DNA of 15,762 nucleotides, from contig CALJIF010000144.1 of the NCBI GenBank assembly GCA_937974275.1, forward strand, positions 1-15,762, given 5' to 3'. This document shows, in pieces, positions 8,129 through 15,762 of the stretch. The stretch is from an uncultured Flavobacteriales bacterium. Its GTDB lineage: Bacteria > Bacteroidota > Bacteroidia > Palsa-965. The notes under the pieces are model-generated. The model searched no databases. It worked only from the letters and a program-made list of their open reading frames with translations, and was not told the origin of the DNA. Positions within the stretch are counted from its first letter, which is position 1. The number at the start of each line of letters is the position of its first letter. The translations under genes and the position numbers were made by a program.

Positions 8129-8875
8129 TTACGGAATTAGTGGATAAATCTCTTTAGCACGTATTCTGCTGCACGAATTAAAGTGCCACCATTCCGATTC
8201 GATTCCCGTAAATCCTGCTGCTAACATTACACTTCTCAGAATTTCACGGTTACTGATATGACGCGGATGTAATTGCCCTGCAGCCAGCATCGCAGCTTCT
8301 TTGGAAGGATGCGCTTTGTCGCCGAAATAATCGTACGGTGTTCCCATATCCAATAATATTCCATGCTCATCAATGATTGCTACGTCAACTGCCGCCCCAT
8401 AATTGTGTAATGATCCCGCTTCCGGATTCGACAAATAACGCGAACGATCGGAAACAGACAAACCTACTGAATCCCACATGTATTGCTGAATATGCTGTGG
8501 GCGTGCTCCATCAAAAATGATAATGCTGTAATATGGAAATCGCTTCTTAAGCAATTGTTGTGCATTAGACAACTTCGTGGCAACATCTTTTTGTAAATAA
8601 CAATTGGTAATACAACCATACACATCCTTGCCTACGAAATTATCGGAAGTGGAATATTTCAACTGCACAACAATCGTCGAATCCACATCATGGATATTCA
8701 CCAAACCCAAATCCTGCATTACTTGTTCCTGATCGCAAACATCTTTGGGATTCGGCACTGTCACAGGCTTATTCGCTTCAACAGGTGCTTGCTGCAGTGC
8801 TTTCGGAGTTTTCTCATGTTGTTCTCCGGAACAAGCACACAACAAACAAATAACGATATTCACCACAATGCGCAT
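8129..8875 (-). CDS. VanX/DdpX-like D-alanyl-D-alanine dipeptidase lipoprotein (M15D)
   Basis: A 248-residue protein that hydrolyses D-Ala-D-Ala or related dipeptides with one zinc ion. The key residues of the M15D family are present: arginine R125 in DGARP, zinc ligands H157 and D164 in SLHNYGAAVDVA, catalytic E228 and zinc ligand H231 in SEWWHF. The N-terminus (VICLLCACSGE) is hydrophobic with a lipobox-like LCAC, so Cys15 is probably lipidated and the enzyme sits on the periplasmic side of a membrane. A proline- and charge-rich linker spans about 17-45. There is no vanA, vanH or vanRS gene nearby, so a role in peptidoglycan peptide turnover or recycling fits better than glycopeptide resistance. 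The gene is divergent from the CtlX-like gene with a 49-nt gap and converges on the PorP/SprF gene. Confidence 0.9.
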   Translation of the reverse strand: MRIVVNIVICLLCACSGEQHEKTPKALQQAPVEANKPVTVPNPKDVCDQEQVMQDLGLVNIHDVDSTIVVQLKYSTSDNFVGKDVYGCITNCYLQKDVATKLSNAQQLLKKRFPYYSIIIFDGARPQHIQQYMWDSVGLSVSDRSRYLSNPEAGSLHNYGAAVDVAIIDEHGILLDMGTPYDYFGDKAHPSKEAAMLAAGQLHPRHISNREILRSVMLAAGFTGIESEWWHFNSCSRIRAKEIYPLIP

Positions 8876-8908
8876 GCAACAAAGTTAATTAAGCATAGTC
8901 AGGAACCC

Positions 8909-8916
8909 TATATTTG
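8909..8916 (+). promoter_or_regulatory. Possible Bacteroidota -7 element before ctlX
   Basis: TATATTTG matches the Bacteroidota -7 consensus TAnnTTTG at all fixed positions. It ends 8 nt before the ATG at 8925, so a transcript would have almost no leader. I see no clear TTTG -33 element at the right distance, which lowers confidence. Confidence 0.4.
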
Positions 8917-8924
8917 CCATAATT

Positions 8925-9818
8925 ATGGCACGCGTACAAGGACTGGTAATGATTGAGCCCATCGGGTTTCGATTTAATGCTGAAACTGCGACAACAAACT
9001 CTTTTCAACATAAAAACATAACAGACGCGCAAGCTGCTGCATTGCAGGAATGGCTAAATGTTGTTGATGCTTTAAAACAACATCATTTTGAAGTGATCAC
9101 ATACCGTCCTTCGAATGATTCAACACCCGACGCTGTTTTTCCTAACAACTGGTTTTCTACGCATGATTCCGGCAAATTGCTCCTATACCCGATGATGGCG
9201 GATAATCGTAGAGCGGAGCGCAATAACGCCATCGTGCAACAACTTCAGGAAAAATATAATTACCACAGTGTAATTAATTTATCCCGATACGAAACGCAAC
9301 ATGCATTCTTAGAAGGAACCGGAAGTATTGTTTTTGATCACGATTATAAACTGGCATATGCAGCCATTTCACCTCGAACACACCTCGATCCATTACTCGA
9401 AGTTTGCGAACATTTAGGATGTTTACCGGTTGTATTTGAGACCACATCATCGGACGGAAATCCAATATATCATACTAATGTGGTGATGTCGATTGGACCA
9501 TCAATAGCAATTGTAGCGGAGGATTGCATCGTGGATGAGCGCAATCAACTTTCTGTGCGCAAATTGTTGCAATTCAGTAACAAAACAATTCTTTCTATTA
9601 CGAATCAGCAAATGCAATCGTTCTGCGGAAATGTATTGTTCGCAACCAATAGTCTGGATAACGAGTTTGCAATTTTGTCCGATACAGCCTGGAACGCATT
9701 TACACGAGAACAGCAAACGATGTTATCAAATCATGCTACACCAATTATTGTCAACATTCCTGTTATCGAACGTGTTGGTGGTGGTGGCGTACGTTGCATG
9801 ATTGCTGAATTGTTCTAG
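8925..9818 (+). CDS. ctlX: CtlX-type amidinotransferase-fold hydrolase (citrulline/arginine related)
   Basis: A 297-residue cytoplasmic enzyme of the guanidino-group modifying superfamily (arginine deiminase, DDAH, amidinotransferase). These enzymes use a cysteine nucleophile. The pattern of the CtlX branch, annotated as citrulline utilization hydrolase, is visible: PDAVFPNNWFSTH at 68-80, FLEGTGSIVFD at 128-138, His183 in YHTNVVMSIG, and the C-terminal GGGGVRCMIAE with nucleophile Cys291. Glu130 and His183 complete the probable catalytic set. No signal peptide is present. The ATG at 8925 directly follows a putative -7 element; a second ATG at 8949 would start at residue 9 and still keep the domain. 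No arginine or citrulline pathway neighbour lies in the window, so the true substrate is inferred from family only. Arginine deiminase proper is longer (about 400 residues), which makes that reading less likely. Confidence 0.87.
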   Translation: MARVQGLVMIEPIGFRFNAETATTNSFQHKNITDAQAAALQEWLNVVDALKQHHFEVITYRPSNDSTPDAVFPNNWFSTHDSGKLLLYPMMADNRRAERNNAIVQQLQEKYNYHSVINLSRYETQHAFLEGTGSIVFDHDYKLAYAAISPRTHLDPLLEVCEHLGCLPVVFETTSSDGNPIYHTNVVMSIGPSIAIVAEDCIVDERNQLSVRKLLQFSNKTILSITNQQMQSFCGNVLFATNSLDNEFAILSDTAWNAFTREQQTMLSNHATPIIVNIPVIERVGGGGVRCMIAELF

Positions 9819-9929
9819 CGCTGATGTGGTTATATTCCCATTCATCACGACATCGTACCGTTTACAGCATAATTGAGTCGTTGAAGCTCTTTTTTGGTTA
9901 ATTTAGAACCTGTTTAAAATTATCTCTAC

Positions 9930-11963
9930 ATGAACAAGTACACACGTTTTTTGGGTTTAAGCGCTATTGCAGGCGTTTCGTTGGCAATGACACTCGCTCT
10001 TATCGAGAAGCCGATTGATAAACTCAATTTTAATGATTCCGTTCGTCCTCAGGATGACTTTTATGAATATGTGAATGGCACATGGTTGAAGAACAACCCA
10101 ATTCCGGCAACAGAATCCAGCTGGAGTAATTTCAACGCACTGGATGAAAAGAGCCGTAAGGCACAGCGCGAAATATGTGAAAATGCTGCCGCGAACAATA
10201 CTGCAAAAGAAGGCACCAATGAACAGAAAATTGGAGCATTCTATGCATCCGGAATGGATACAGTTGCCATTGAGGCTGAAAAATTCAATCCGTTAAAAGC
10301 GCAATTGGATATGATTGATGGTATCAAGTCCAAAGCAGATTATACTACAACAATCGCACGCTTGCATCAAATTCAGGTTGGTGTTCCATTTGGGGTATAC
10401 GTGATGGCCGATTTGAAGAACAGCGTCATGAATGCGTTCTATTTGGGTCAGTCGGGAATGGGATTGCCTGAAAAAGATTTTTATCTGGGCGATGCCATGG
10501 AATCCTATCGCGCTGCATATCGCGACCATGTTATGCAAATGTTTTTATTGTTGGGCGATAAAAAAGAAGTGGCTGACCAAAACTCCAAATACGTATTGGA
10601 GATGGAAACCGAACTGGCAGCAGGTTCAATGTCTGCTGTGGAGCAGCGTGATGCAGAGAAACAATACAATGTTAAAAACTACGATGGTTTAAAGGAGCTG
10701 GCACCAAACATGGATTGGCCAACGTACTTTAATTTAATGGGACTTGGACGTGTGGAACAATACATTGTAACACAGCCTGAGTTTATGGTGGCAACGAGCA
10801 AAATGATGGACAGCAAGCCGGTTGAAGCTTGGAAAGCTTATTTCCGTTGGCACCTCATTCATTCTTTCGCAGGTTATTTACACAAGCCTGTTGTTGACGA
10901 GAACTTCCGCTTCTACGGAACATTTATGTCCGGTGCGAAGAAGCAACAACCACGTTGGAAGCGCGTATTGCGTGCAACAGATGGTGCGTTGGGCGAAGCC
11001 ATCGGCCAGGAATACGTGAAAAAACATTTCAGCGAAGAATCGAAAAAGCGTGTGAATGAAATGGTGAACAACTTGATTGCTGCGTATGAAGAGCGTATCA
11101 ATCAATTGCCATGGATGGGTGCAGAAACTAAAAAACCTGCAAAACAAAAACTGGCAATGATTACTCGCAAACTTGGATTCCCCGACAAATGGCGTGATTA
11201 CTCCGGCTTAAGCGTTAACAGAACTTCATACCTCGGCAATATTTTGGCTTCTAATCGTTTCGACATGGAATACATGTTAGGCAAAGCCAACGAGAAAGTG
11301 GACAAGTCGGAATGGGGAATGACGCCTGCTACCGTCAACGCTTATTATAATCCTACCAATAACGAGATCGTTTTCCCTGCAGCAATCATGCAACCTCCAT
11401 TCTTTAACGCAGATGCAGATGATGCCGTGAATTACGGAGCAATGGGTGCAGTAATCGGGCACGAATTAACACACGGATTTGACGATGAAGGATCGCATTT
11501 CGATGGAGAAGGAAATTTAGTGGAATGGTGGCAGGAAACAGACCGTAAGCAGTTTAATGAGCGTACAGCGAAGTTGGTTAATCAGTTCAACAACTTTGTT
11601 GCCGTAGATAGTTTGAAATTGACGGTAAACGGTGAACTCACTTTAGGTGAAAACATTGCGGATCTTGGCGGATTAACCATTGCCTATTACGCTTTCAAAC
11701 GTTCATTGCAGGGTAAAAAGGATGTTAAGAAAATTGATGGATTTACTCCGGAACAGCGTTTCTTTATTTCCTGGGCTCAAGGCTGGAGAAATAATATGCG
11801 CACCGGTGCATTAATTAACATGGTGAAGACCAATCCACACGCACCTGCTAAATTCCGTGTAATCGGGCCTTTATCCAATATGAAAGAATTCTATGAAGCA
11901 TTTGGCGTGAAGGAATCGGACAAAATGTACCGCAAACCGGAAGAACGCGTAGAAATCTGGTAA
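9930..11963 (+). CDS. M13-family zinc metallopeptidase (PepO/neprilysin-like)
   Basis: A 677-residue endopeptidase of the neprilysin family, at the usual full length. The N-terminus (residues 8-26, LGLSAIAGVSLAMTLALI) is a signal peptide or signal anchor, so the enzyme acts in the periplasm or at the membrane. The propeller-side helical domain starts with DDFYEYVNGTWLKNNPIP (about 42-59). The substrate-binding strand reads NPTNNEIVFPAAIMQPPFF. The zinc site is HELTH (H511, E512, H515) followed by E574 and D578 in GENIADLGG. The protein ends in EIW, where the family normally has a terminal tryptophan. Unlike animal neprilysins it is nearly free of cysteines, as is normal for bacterial members. 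It cleaves oligopeptides; the natural substrate is unknown. It appears to be a single-gene unit: 111 nt separate it from ctlX and a terminator follows. Confidence 0.95.
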   Translation: MNKYTRFLGLSAIAGVSLAMTLALIEKPIDKLNFNDSVRPQDDFYEYVNGTWLKNNPIPATESSWSNFNALDEKSRKAQREICENAAANNTAKEGTNEQKIGAFYASGMDTVAIEAEKFNPLKAQLDMIDGIKSKADYTTTIARLHQIQVGVPFGVYVMADLKNSVMNAFYLGQSGMGLPEKDFYLGDAMESYRAAYRDHVMQMFLLLGDKKEVADQNSKYVLEMETELAAGSMSAVEQRDAEKQYNVKNYDGLKELAPNMDWPTYFNLMGLGRVEQYIVTQPEFMVATSKMMDSKPVEAWKAYFRWHLIHSFAGYLHKPVVDENFRFYGTFMSGAKKQQPRWKRVLRATDGALGEAIGQEYVKKHFSEESKKRVNEMVNNLIAAYEERINQLPWMGAETKKPAKQKLAMITRKLGFPDKWRDYSGLSVNRTSYLGNILASNRFDMEYMLGKANEKVDKSEWGMTPATVNAYYNPTNNEIVFPAAIMQPPFFNADADDAVNYGAMGAVIGHELTHGFDDEGSHFDGEGNLVEWWQETDRKQFNERTAKLVNQFNNFVAVDSLKLTVNGELTLGENIADLGGLTIAYYAFKRSLQGKKDVKKIDGFTPEQRFFISWAQGWRNNMRTGALINMVKTNPHAPAKFRVIGPLSNMKEFYEAFGVKESDKMYRKPEERVEIW

Positions 11964-11983
11964 CATAAAATAGAATCATCCCT

Positions 11984-12017
11984 AAAGCCGACTACTTCTT
12001 GTATGTCGGCTTTTTTT
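11984..12017 (+). terminator. Rho-independent terminator after the M13 peptidase gene
   Basis: A perfect 9-bp stem (AAAGCCGAC at 11984-11992 with 12005-12013) is followed by a run of seven T from 12011 to 12017. It lies 20 nt after the stop codon and before the yidC promoter. Confidence 0.9.
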
Positions 12018-12043
12018 ATGTTCCAAGGAATACGAAAAATCCG

Positions 12044-12072
12044 TTCATGACCTGCCAATATGCGTATCTTTG
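12044..12072 (+). promoter_or_regulatory. Bacteroidota-type promoter of yidC
   Basis: TATCTTTG at 12065-12072 matches the TAnnTTTG -7 consensus perfectly and lies in the context TATCTTTGCCGCC, a form common before Bacteroidota genes. An imperfect -33 element (GTTC, ending 12046) lies 18 nt upstream. Transcription would begin near 12080, giving a leader of roughly 15 nt. Confidence 0.62.
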
Positions 12073-12095
12073 CCGCCGTATTTTAATTTTTATCA

Positions 12096-14000
12096 ATGGA
12101 TAGACGTTCTCTCGTTGGATTAGCCATCATTGCATTACTGGTTACTTTGTTCATGACTTACAACTCGAAAGTCGGTGATCAGGAACGCCTGGAAAAATTG
12201 AAACAAGATTCCATTTTTGCAGCAACTGAAGCTCAAAAAAAACCGGCAGTAACACCTGTTACTCCTGTAAAAGATACGGCAAAGGTTATCGTTCAGTTAG
12301 ACTCCACGGTAAACTCCGATTCTCTGCAAGAAGTAGCTCGTCGCGCGGCTTACGGGCCATTTTATTACGCAGCTGAAACTGCGAAACAGGAAGTGGTTCT
12401 AGAAAATGAACTGATTAAAGTAAAATTGAGTTCTCGCGGAGGAAAGCCGGTTGAAGTTGAACTCAAAAATTTAAAGCGTAGCAATGAGGAGCCATTGGTA
12501 CTCTTTAACGCGGATTCTGCAATTTTCGGTTTAGAGTTTTTTGACAGCAAACGCATTCGTTTTTCTACTGACACATTAATTTTTGAAACAGTAGGCACAT
12601 CAGCTGCCGCTAAAGGTTCAGAAAGCAAATCGGTTACGTTCCGTTTGTATGCGAATCAGGAAAAGACCAAGTTCATTGAATACGTGTACACGCTGAAAGG
12701 CAATGATTATATGGTGGGTGTAAAAATGAACTTCACCAATATGGAAGGTGTTTTTGCGGCAGATCAGCGACAGTTGGACTTAGTATGGGCGCAGAATATG
12801 CCTTCGCAGGAAAAGAGCTTGCAAAACCAACGACAAGTAGCTACCGTATTCTATCGTTTTAATGGTGAAGATGACGTAGAATACCTGAGCGAAACAGAAG
12901 ATGAGAAGAAAACGTTGCCCGGCGAATTGAAATGGGTTTCTTTTAAGCAACAATACTTCTCTACCGCCCTCATTGCGGATAATAAATTTGGTAATGGGGC
13001 TGAATCCGAAATTCGCACTCCGGGAGATTCTTCATTCGTAAAAAAAGCGGGCGCATTGTTGACCATTCCATTGACGCAAAAAAGTAATGAAACTTTTGGA
13101 ATGAAGTTTTACTTCGGAACCAACAAATACGATCAACTGAAGAGTTACGATTTGCTATTGGAACGTCAATTGAATTTGGGCGGTAGCATGTTAGGATGGT
13201 TAAACCGCGCGTTCTTCGTTCCTGTGTTTACCTGGTTAGGCAGTATGTTCAGCAACTATGGAATCATTATTCTGTTGCTTACCATCATCGTAAAATTGTT
13301 ATTGTTTCCGATCGCGTACAAGTCATTCTTGTCTTCTGCCAAAATGCGTGTATTGAAACCGGACATTGAGATCATCAACGAAAAGCACAAGAATGATGAC
13401 CCGATGACGAAGCAGCAAGCTACAATGGCACTGTATAAGAAAGCGGGTGTTAATCCAATGGCAGGTTGTATTCCGTTGTTATTACAACTTCCTATTCTTT
13501 TTGCATTACTCCGCCTCTTCCCTGCTATGTTCGAATTGCGTCAGGAAGGATTCTGGTGGTGTACGGATTTATCAACTTACGATTCCGTACTCGACTTTGG
13601 TTTTAATATTCCATGGTATGGAGACCACATCAGTTTATGGGCTTTGTTAATGACCATCTCAACCTTGATGTACACCTGGATGAACCAGCAAATGATGGAC
13701 ACAGGCACAGCACAGCTTCCGGGCATGAAATGGTTAATGTACCTGATGCCGGTGTTATTCTTAGGATTCCTGAATAACTACTCTGCAGGTTTAAGTTATT
13801 ACTACTTCTTGTCCAACATCATCACTTTCGGTCAGATGTTCGCAATGCGTCGTTTCGTTGACGAAGGAGCGATCCGTGCAAAAATAGAAGAGCACAAAAA
13901 GAAGCCGGTAAAAACATCCGGATTCATGCAACGTCTGGAACAGGCTCAGCGCAAGCGTTTGGAAGATGTGAAGAAACAACAAGGCGGTAAAAAGAAATAA
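12096..14000 (+). CDS. yidC: Membrane protein insertase YidC
   Basis: A 634-residue Gram-negative type YidC, which inserts and folds inner-membrane proteins alone or with SecYEG. Order of parts: N-terminal membrane segment (about 5-22); large periplasmic P1 domain (about 25-370); membrane segment 2 (about 376-405, YGIIILLLTIIVK); a cytoplasmic hairpin containing KMRVLKPDIEIINEK; then four further membrane segments near 456-477, 512-531, 545-562 and 565-584. A basic tail (590-634) ends in GGKKK and probably contacts the ribosome. GVNPMAGCIPLLLQLPILFAL is the typical Oxa1-fold signature. The conserved positive charge in the hydrophilic groove is Lys400 rather than the arginine of E. coli (R366). 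The gene stands alone between a promoter and a terminator; the classic rpmH-rnpA-yidC order is not present. Confidence 0.97.
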   Translation: MDRRSLVGLAIIALLVTLFMTYNSKVGDQERLEKLKQDSIFAATEAQKKPAVTPVTPVKDTAKVIVQLDSTVNSDSLQEVARRAAYGPFYYAAETAKQEVVLENELIKVKLSSRGGKPVEVELKNLKRSNEEPLVLFNADSAIFGLEFFDSKRIRFSTDTLIFETVGTSAAAKGSESKSVTFRLYANQEKTKFIEYVYTLKGNDYMVGVKMNFTNMEGVFAADQRQLDLVWAQNMPSQEKSLQNQRQVATVFYRFNGEDDVEYLSETEDEKKTLPGELKWVSFKQQYFSTALIADNKFGNGAESEIRTPGDSSFVKKAGALLTIPLTQKSNETFGMKFYFGTNKYDQLKSYDLLLERQLNLGGSMLGWLNRAFFVPVFTWLGSMFSNYGIIILLLTIIVKLLLFPIAYKSFLSSAKMRVLKPDIEIINEKHKNDDPMTKQQATMALYKKAGVNPMAGCIPLLLQLPILFALLRLFPAMFELRQEGFWWCTDLSTYDSVLDFGFNIPWYGDHISLWALLMTISTLMYTWMNQQMMDTGTAQLPGMKWLMYLMPVLFLGFLNNYSAGLSYYYFLSNIITFGQMFAMRRFVDEGAIRAKIEEHKKKPVKTSGFMQRLEQAQRKRLEDVKKQQGGKKK

Positions 14001-14020
14001 GCCATAGCTTTCAAAATATA

Positions 14021-14053
14021 AAACCTGTTCACCATTGGCGGACAGGTTTTTTT
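14021..14053 (+). terminator. Terminator between yidC and hldD, possibly bidirectional
   Basis: An 8-bp stem (AAACCTGT at 14021-14028 with 14042-14049), extendable by a GU and a CG pair, is followed by a T run to 14053. On the minus strand the same hairpin is followed by a T-rich stretch, so it could also end the hldD operon, which stops 20 nt away. Confidence 0.85.
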
Positions 14054-14072
14054 ATGTTGTAAGAAAAGCGTG

Positions 14073-15038
14073 TTACAAGTACTTCCCGTCTTGCAAATAA
14101 TTCGTCACATAATCTTCAACACCTTCTTCTAAGGAAGTAAACGGCAATGCATATCCGACATTTCGGAGTTTATTCATGTCAGCCTCAGTGAAATATTGAT
14201 ACTTGTCGCGTATATCTTCAGGTGTATCAATAAATGAAATGTGCTCTTCCTTGCCCATCGCCTTAAAAGTAGCACGAACCAAGTCCAGAAATGTTCTGGC
14301 TTTGCCTGTTCCCAGATTGTAGATGCCCGATGTCGGATGTTTTGTGATCAAGAAGAAGATGACGTCCGTTAAATCCTTCACATAGATAAAGTCACGCAAT
14401 TGTTCTCCATCTTTAAAATCAGGATTATGTGAACGAAACAATTTCATTGCACCGGTAGCAGTAATTTGGCGGTGTGCGTGAAATATTACGGAAGCCATCC
14501 GGCCTTTGTGATATTCGTTAGGTCCGTACACATTAAAAAACTTCAACCCGTACCAATGTGGCGGCGTTTGACCTTGCTGCAATGCCCAGATGTCAAATTC
14601 ATTTTTCGAATCGCCATAAGGATTCAACGGCTTCAGCTCAGGAATAACAGCATGATCATCTGCATATCCTTTTTCTCCCAAACCATAGGTTGCAGCAGAC
14701 GACGCGTATACCAACGGCACATTATGATTTGAGCAAAAATTCCAAATCATCTTGGAATAACTCACATTCAGTTTTTCAAAAATGCTACGATCAAATTCTG
14801 TAGTGTCGGTGCGTGCTCCGATATGAATTACCCAATTCACACTCTTCCCATTTTCTTGTAACCAATTTTCCAGCTCATCACGATGTACACGTTGCTTAAT
14901 GCGTTTACCTTCTAAATTGGGCAACTTCGCAGGCGTCTCAAATTCATCAACAGCAATGATGTCTTCGATTCCGCTCTCATTCAAGCGAGAGATCATACAT
15001 GAGCCGATAAATCCGGCAGCTCCGGTTACGATTATCAT
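14073..15038 (-). CDS. hldD: ADP-L-glycero-D-manno-heptose 6-epimerase
   Basis: A 321-residue short-chain dehydrogenase-fold epimerase that converts ADP-D-glycero-D-manno-heptose to the L-glycero form, the last step in making the heptose used for the LPS inner core. Also known as rfaD. The NAD(P)-binding glycine motif GAAGFIG is at residues 6-12, the catalytic SSAAT at 113-117, and YGDSK gives the Y141/K145 pair. The family-specific stretch YGPNEYHKGRMASVIFHA (171-188) and DFKDGEQLRDFIYVKD (207-222) distinguish it from general NDP-sugar epimerases. Length matches the family. It lies 8 nt behind the TerC-family gene on the same strand and is probably cotranscribed with it. The rest of the heptose pathway is not in this window. 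Confidence 0.95.
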   Translation of the reverse strand: MIIVTGAAGFIGSCMISRLNESGIEDIIAVDEFETPAKLPNLEGKRIKQRVHRDELENWLQENGKSVNWVIHIGARTDTTEFDRSIFEKLNVSYSKMIWNFCSNHNVPLVYASSAATYGLGEKGYADDHAVIPELKPLNPYGDSKNEFDIWALQQGQTPPHWYGLKFFNVYGPNEYHKGRMASVIFHAHRQITATGAMKLFRSHNPDFKDGEQLRDFIYVKDLTDVIFFLITKHPTSGIYNLGTGKARTFLDLVRATFKAMGKEEHISFIDTPEDIRDKYQYFTEADMNKLRNVGYALPFTSLEEGVEDYVTNYLQDGKYL

Positions 15039-15046
15039 ACGTGAGT

Positions 15047-15762
15047 TTATTCTGATTTCTTTTTCAATCCGTGAGGAACTCCAAACAAACGAGACGTTAC
15101 TATTGGGGCCACGAAGACCAACACGGTGGTTAGAGATACATAAAGATCCGCTTCTTCACTATCGAGGAAATGCGTAATGGATGATCCGGGATAAAAATGC
15201 GTCCATACGGAAATGCTCAATTTTACTCCAAGAATCAAAATCACCACGAAAGCAGCTGTTTCCAGAAATGGAAATTTTCCCATCAACTTCACAAACGATT
15301 GCGCCACAAAACGCATCGCAAGAATACCAATGAATACGCCGGCGCATATCAACCATAAATTATCCGTAAACGCAACGGCAGCAAAAACGTTATCTATGGA
15401 AAACGCCAAATCCATAACCTCAACCAATATTACCGTTGACCAGAATTTGCCGAATAAACCCAATGTATTGCGATACAACCACGATTCCTTTTTATTCAGC
15501 GTATCGTCCGATTTTTTGGGTGTAGCTTTTGTTCGGAAATAATTCACTCCTAAATACAACAAATAAAATCCACCCAAAGGTTTTAACCACCAAATTGTAG
15601 TAAGCCATGCTGCAAGTGCCAGACTAATGCCACGGAAAACATACGCACCAATAATTCCGTATTTCAGTGCCTTCTTGCGCTGCTCTTCCGGAAGATCCAT
15701 TACCATCGTGGCTAGTACCCCGCCATTATCCCCCGCCAATAACCTCCCGATCAGAACCAGCA
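15047..15762 (-). CDS. TerC-family integral membrane protein, N-terminus cut by window edge
   Basis: The frame is open through 15762 on the minus strand; a TTG at 15737-15739 is internal, since in-frame codons upstream read LVLIGRL. About 238 residues are visible. TerC-family proteins (TerC, YkoY, Alx) are polytopic inner-membrane proteins tied to metal-ion export, notably manganese, and to tellurite resistance. Two family motifs are seen: the acidic first motif here reads LLAGDNGGVLATMVMD, and the second reads EVMDLAFSIDNVFAAVAF. Hydrophobic segments follow in order, including a FLETAAFVVILILGVKL stretch near the end. The tail GLKKKSE is basic and cytoplasmic. It precedes hldD in the same operon. 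The substrate is not determinable here. The first motif has Gly-Gly where I expect Ala-Ala or Ala-Leu. Confidence 0.9.
   Translation of the reverse strand, partial: LVLIGRLLAGDNGGVLATMVMDLPEEQRKKALKYGIIGAYVFRGISLALAAWLTTIWWLKPLGGFYLLYLGVNYFRTKATPKKSDDTLNKKESWLYRNTLGLFGKFWSTVILVEVMDLAFSIDNVFAAVAFTDNLWLICAGVFIGILAMRFVAQSFVKLMGKFPFLETAAFVVILILGVKLSISVWTHFYPGSSITHFLDSEEADLYVSLTTVLVFVAPIVTSRLFGVPHGLKKKSE

Noticed and set aside
8129..8875. Glycopeptide resistance gene (vanX)
   Set aside because: No vanH, vanA-type ligase or two-component regulator is nearby, and the protein looks like a periplasmic lipoprotein. Gram-negative cells also exclude vancomycin.
8690..8956. Plus-strand open frame overlapping the dipeptidase and ctlX starts
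   Set aside because: The translation has no recognisable domain and overlaps two well-supported genes.
9899..9906. TAATTTAG as a promoter -7 element before the M13 peptidase gene
   Set aside because: It has one mismatch to TAnnTTTG in a key position, and no -33 element is at a good distance. It is too weak to annotate.

Overview
The window reads as an ordinary chromosomal segment of a Gram-negative member of the Bacteroidota. Four things support this: two secreted proteins with type IX secretion system (T9SS) sorting domains of two different classes; a PorP/SprF-family outer-membrane protein; an alternative -7 promoter element of the TAnnTTTG kind (clearest before yidC); and a general lack of strong Shine-Dalgarno sequences. 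LolA, a YidC with a large periplasmic domain, and the heptose epimerase HldD confirm a cell with an outer membrane and LPS. The genus cannot be named from the sequence alone. I see no tRNA, rRNA, CRISPR array, insertion sequence, phage gene or attachment site.

Layout. (1) 1-343: the 3' end of a LolA-type lipoprotein carrier gene, closed by a strong UUCG-loop terminator. (2) 517-5150: a small secreted protein of unknown function, then 18 nt later a 1396-residue multidomain secreted protein with a type A T9SS tail, closed by a terminator. (3) 5163-8126: an HDAC/AcuC-like deacetylase, a type B (CHU_C) T9SS cargo, and a PorP/SprF protein 3 nt after it. (4) 8129-8875, minus strand: a VanX-like D-Ala-D-Ala dipeptidase lipoprotein that converges on the PorP/SprF gene with a 2-nt gap. 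(5) 8925-9818: a CtlX-type guanidino-group hydrolase, divergent from the dipeptidase. (6) 9930-12017: an M13 metallopeptidase with its terminator. (7) 12044-14053: yidC with a good promoter and a terminator. (8) 14073-15762, minus strand: an operon of a TerC-family membrane protein (running off the window edge) followed by hldD.

Function. Much of the window concerns the cell envelope: lipoprotein transport (LolA), membrane protein insertion (YidC), LPS core sugar synthesis (HldD), peptidoglycan peptide turnover (VanX-like), and T9SS export. The best-supported functional unit is 6120-8126, where a type B sorting-domain protein sits directly before a PorP/SprF-like protein, an arrangement known for dedicated T9SS cargo and partner pairs. 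The least explained is 517-5100: a small secreted protein that may have a degenerate ferredoxin-like fold, next to a very large cysteine-rich exported protein with repeated prepeptidase-type modules and a beta-helix-like region. I did not find strong evidence for an entirely new system. The 517-5100 pair and the 6120-8126 pair are the places I would look first.
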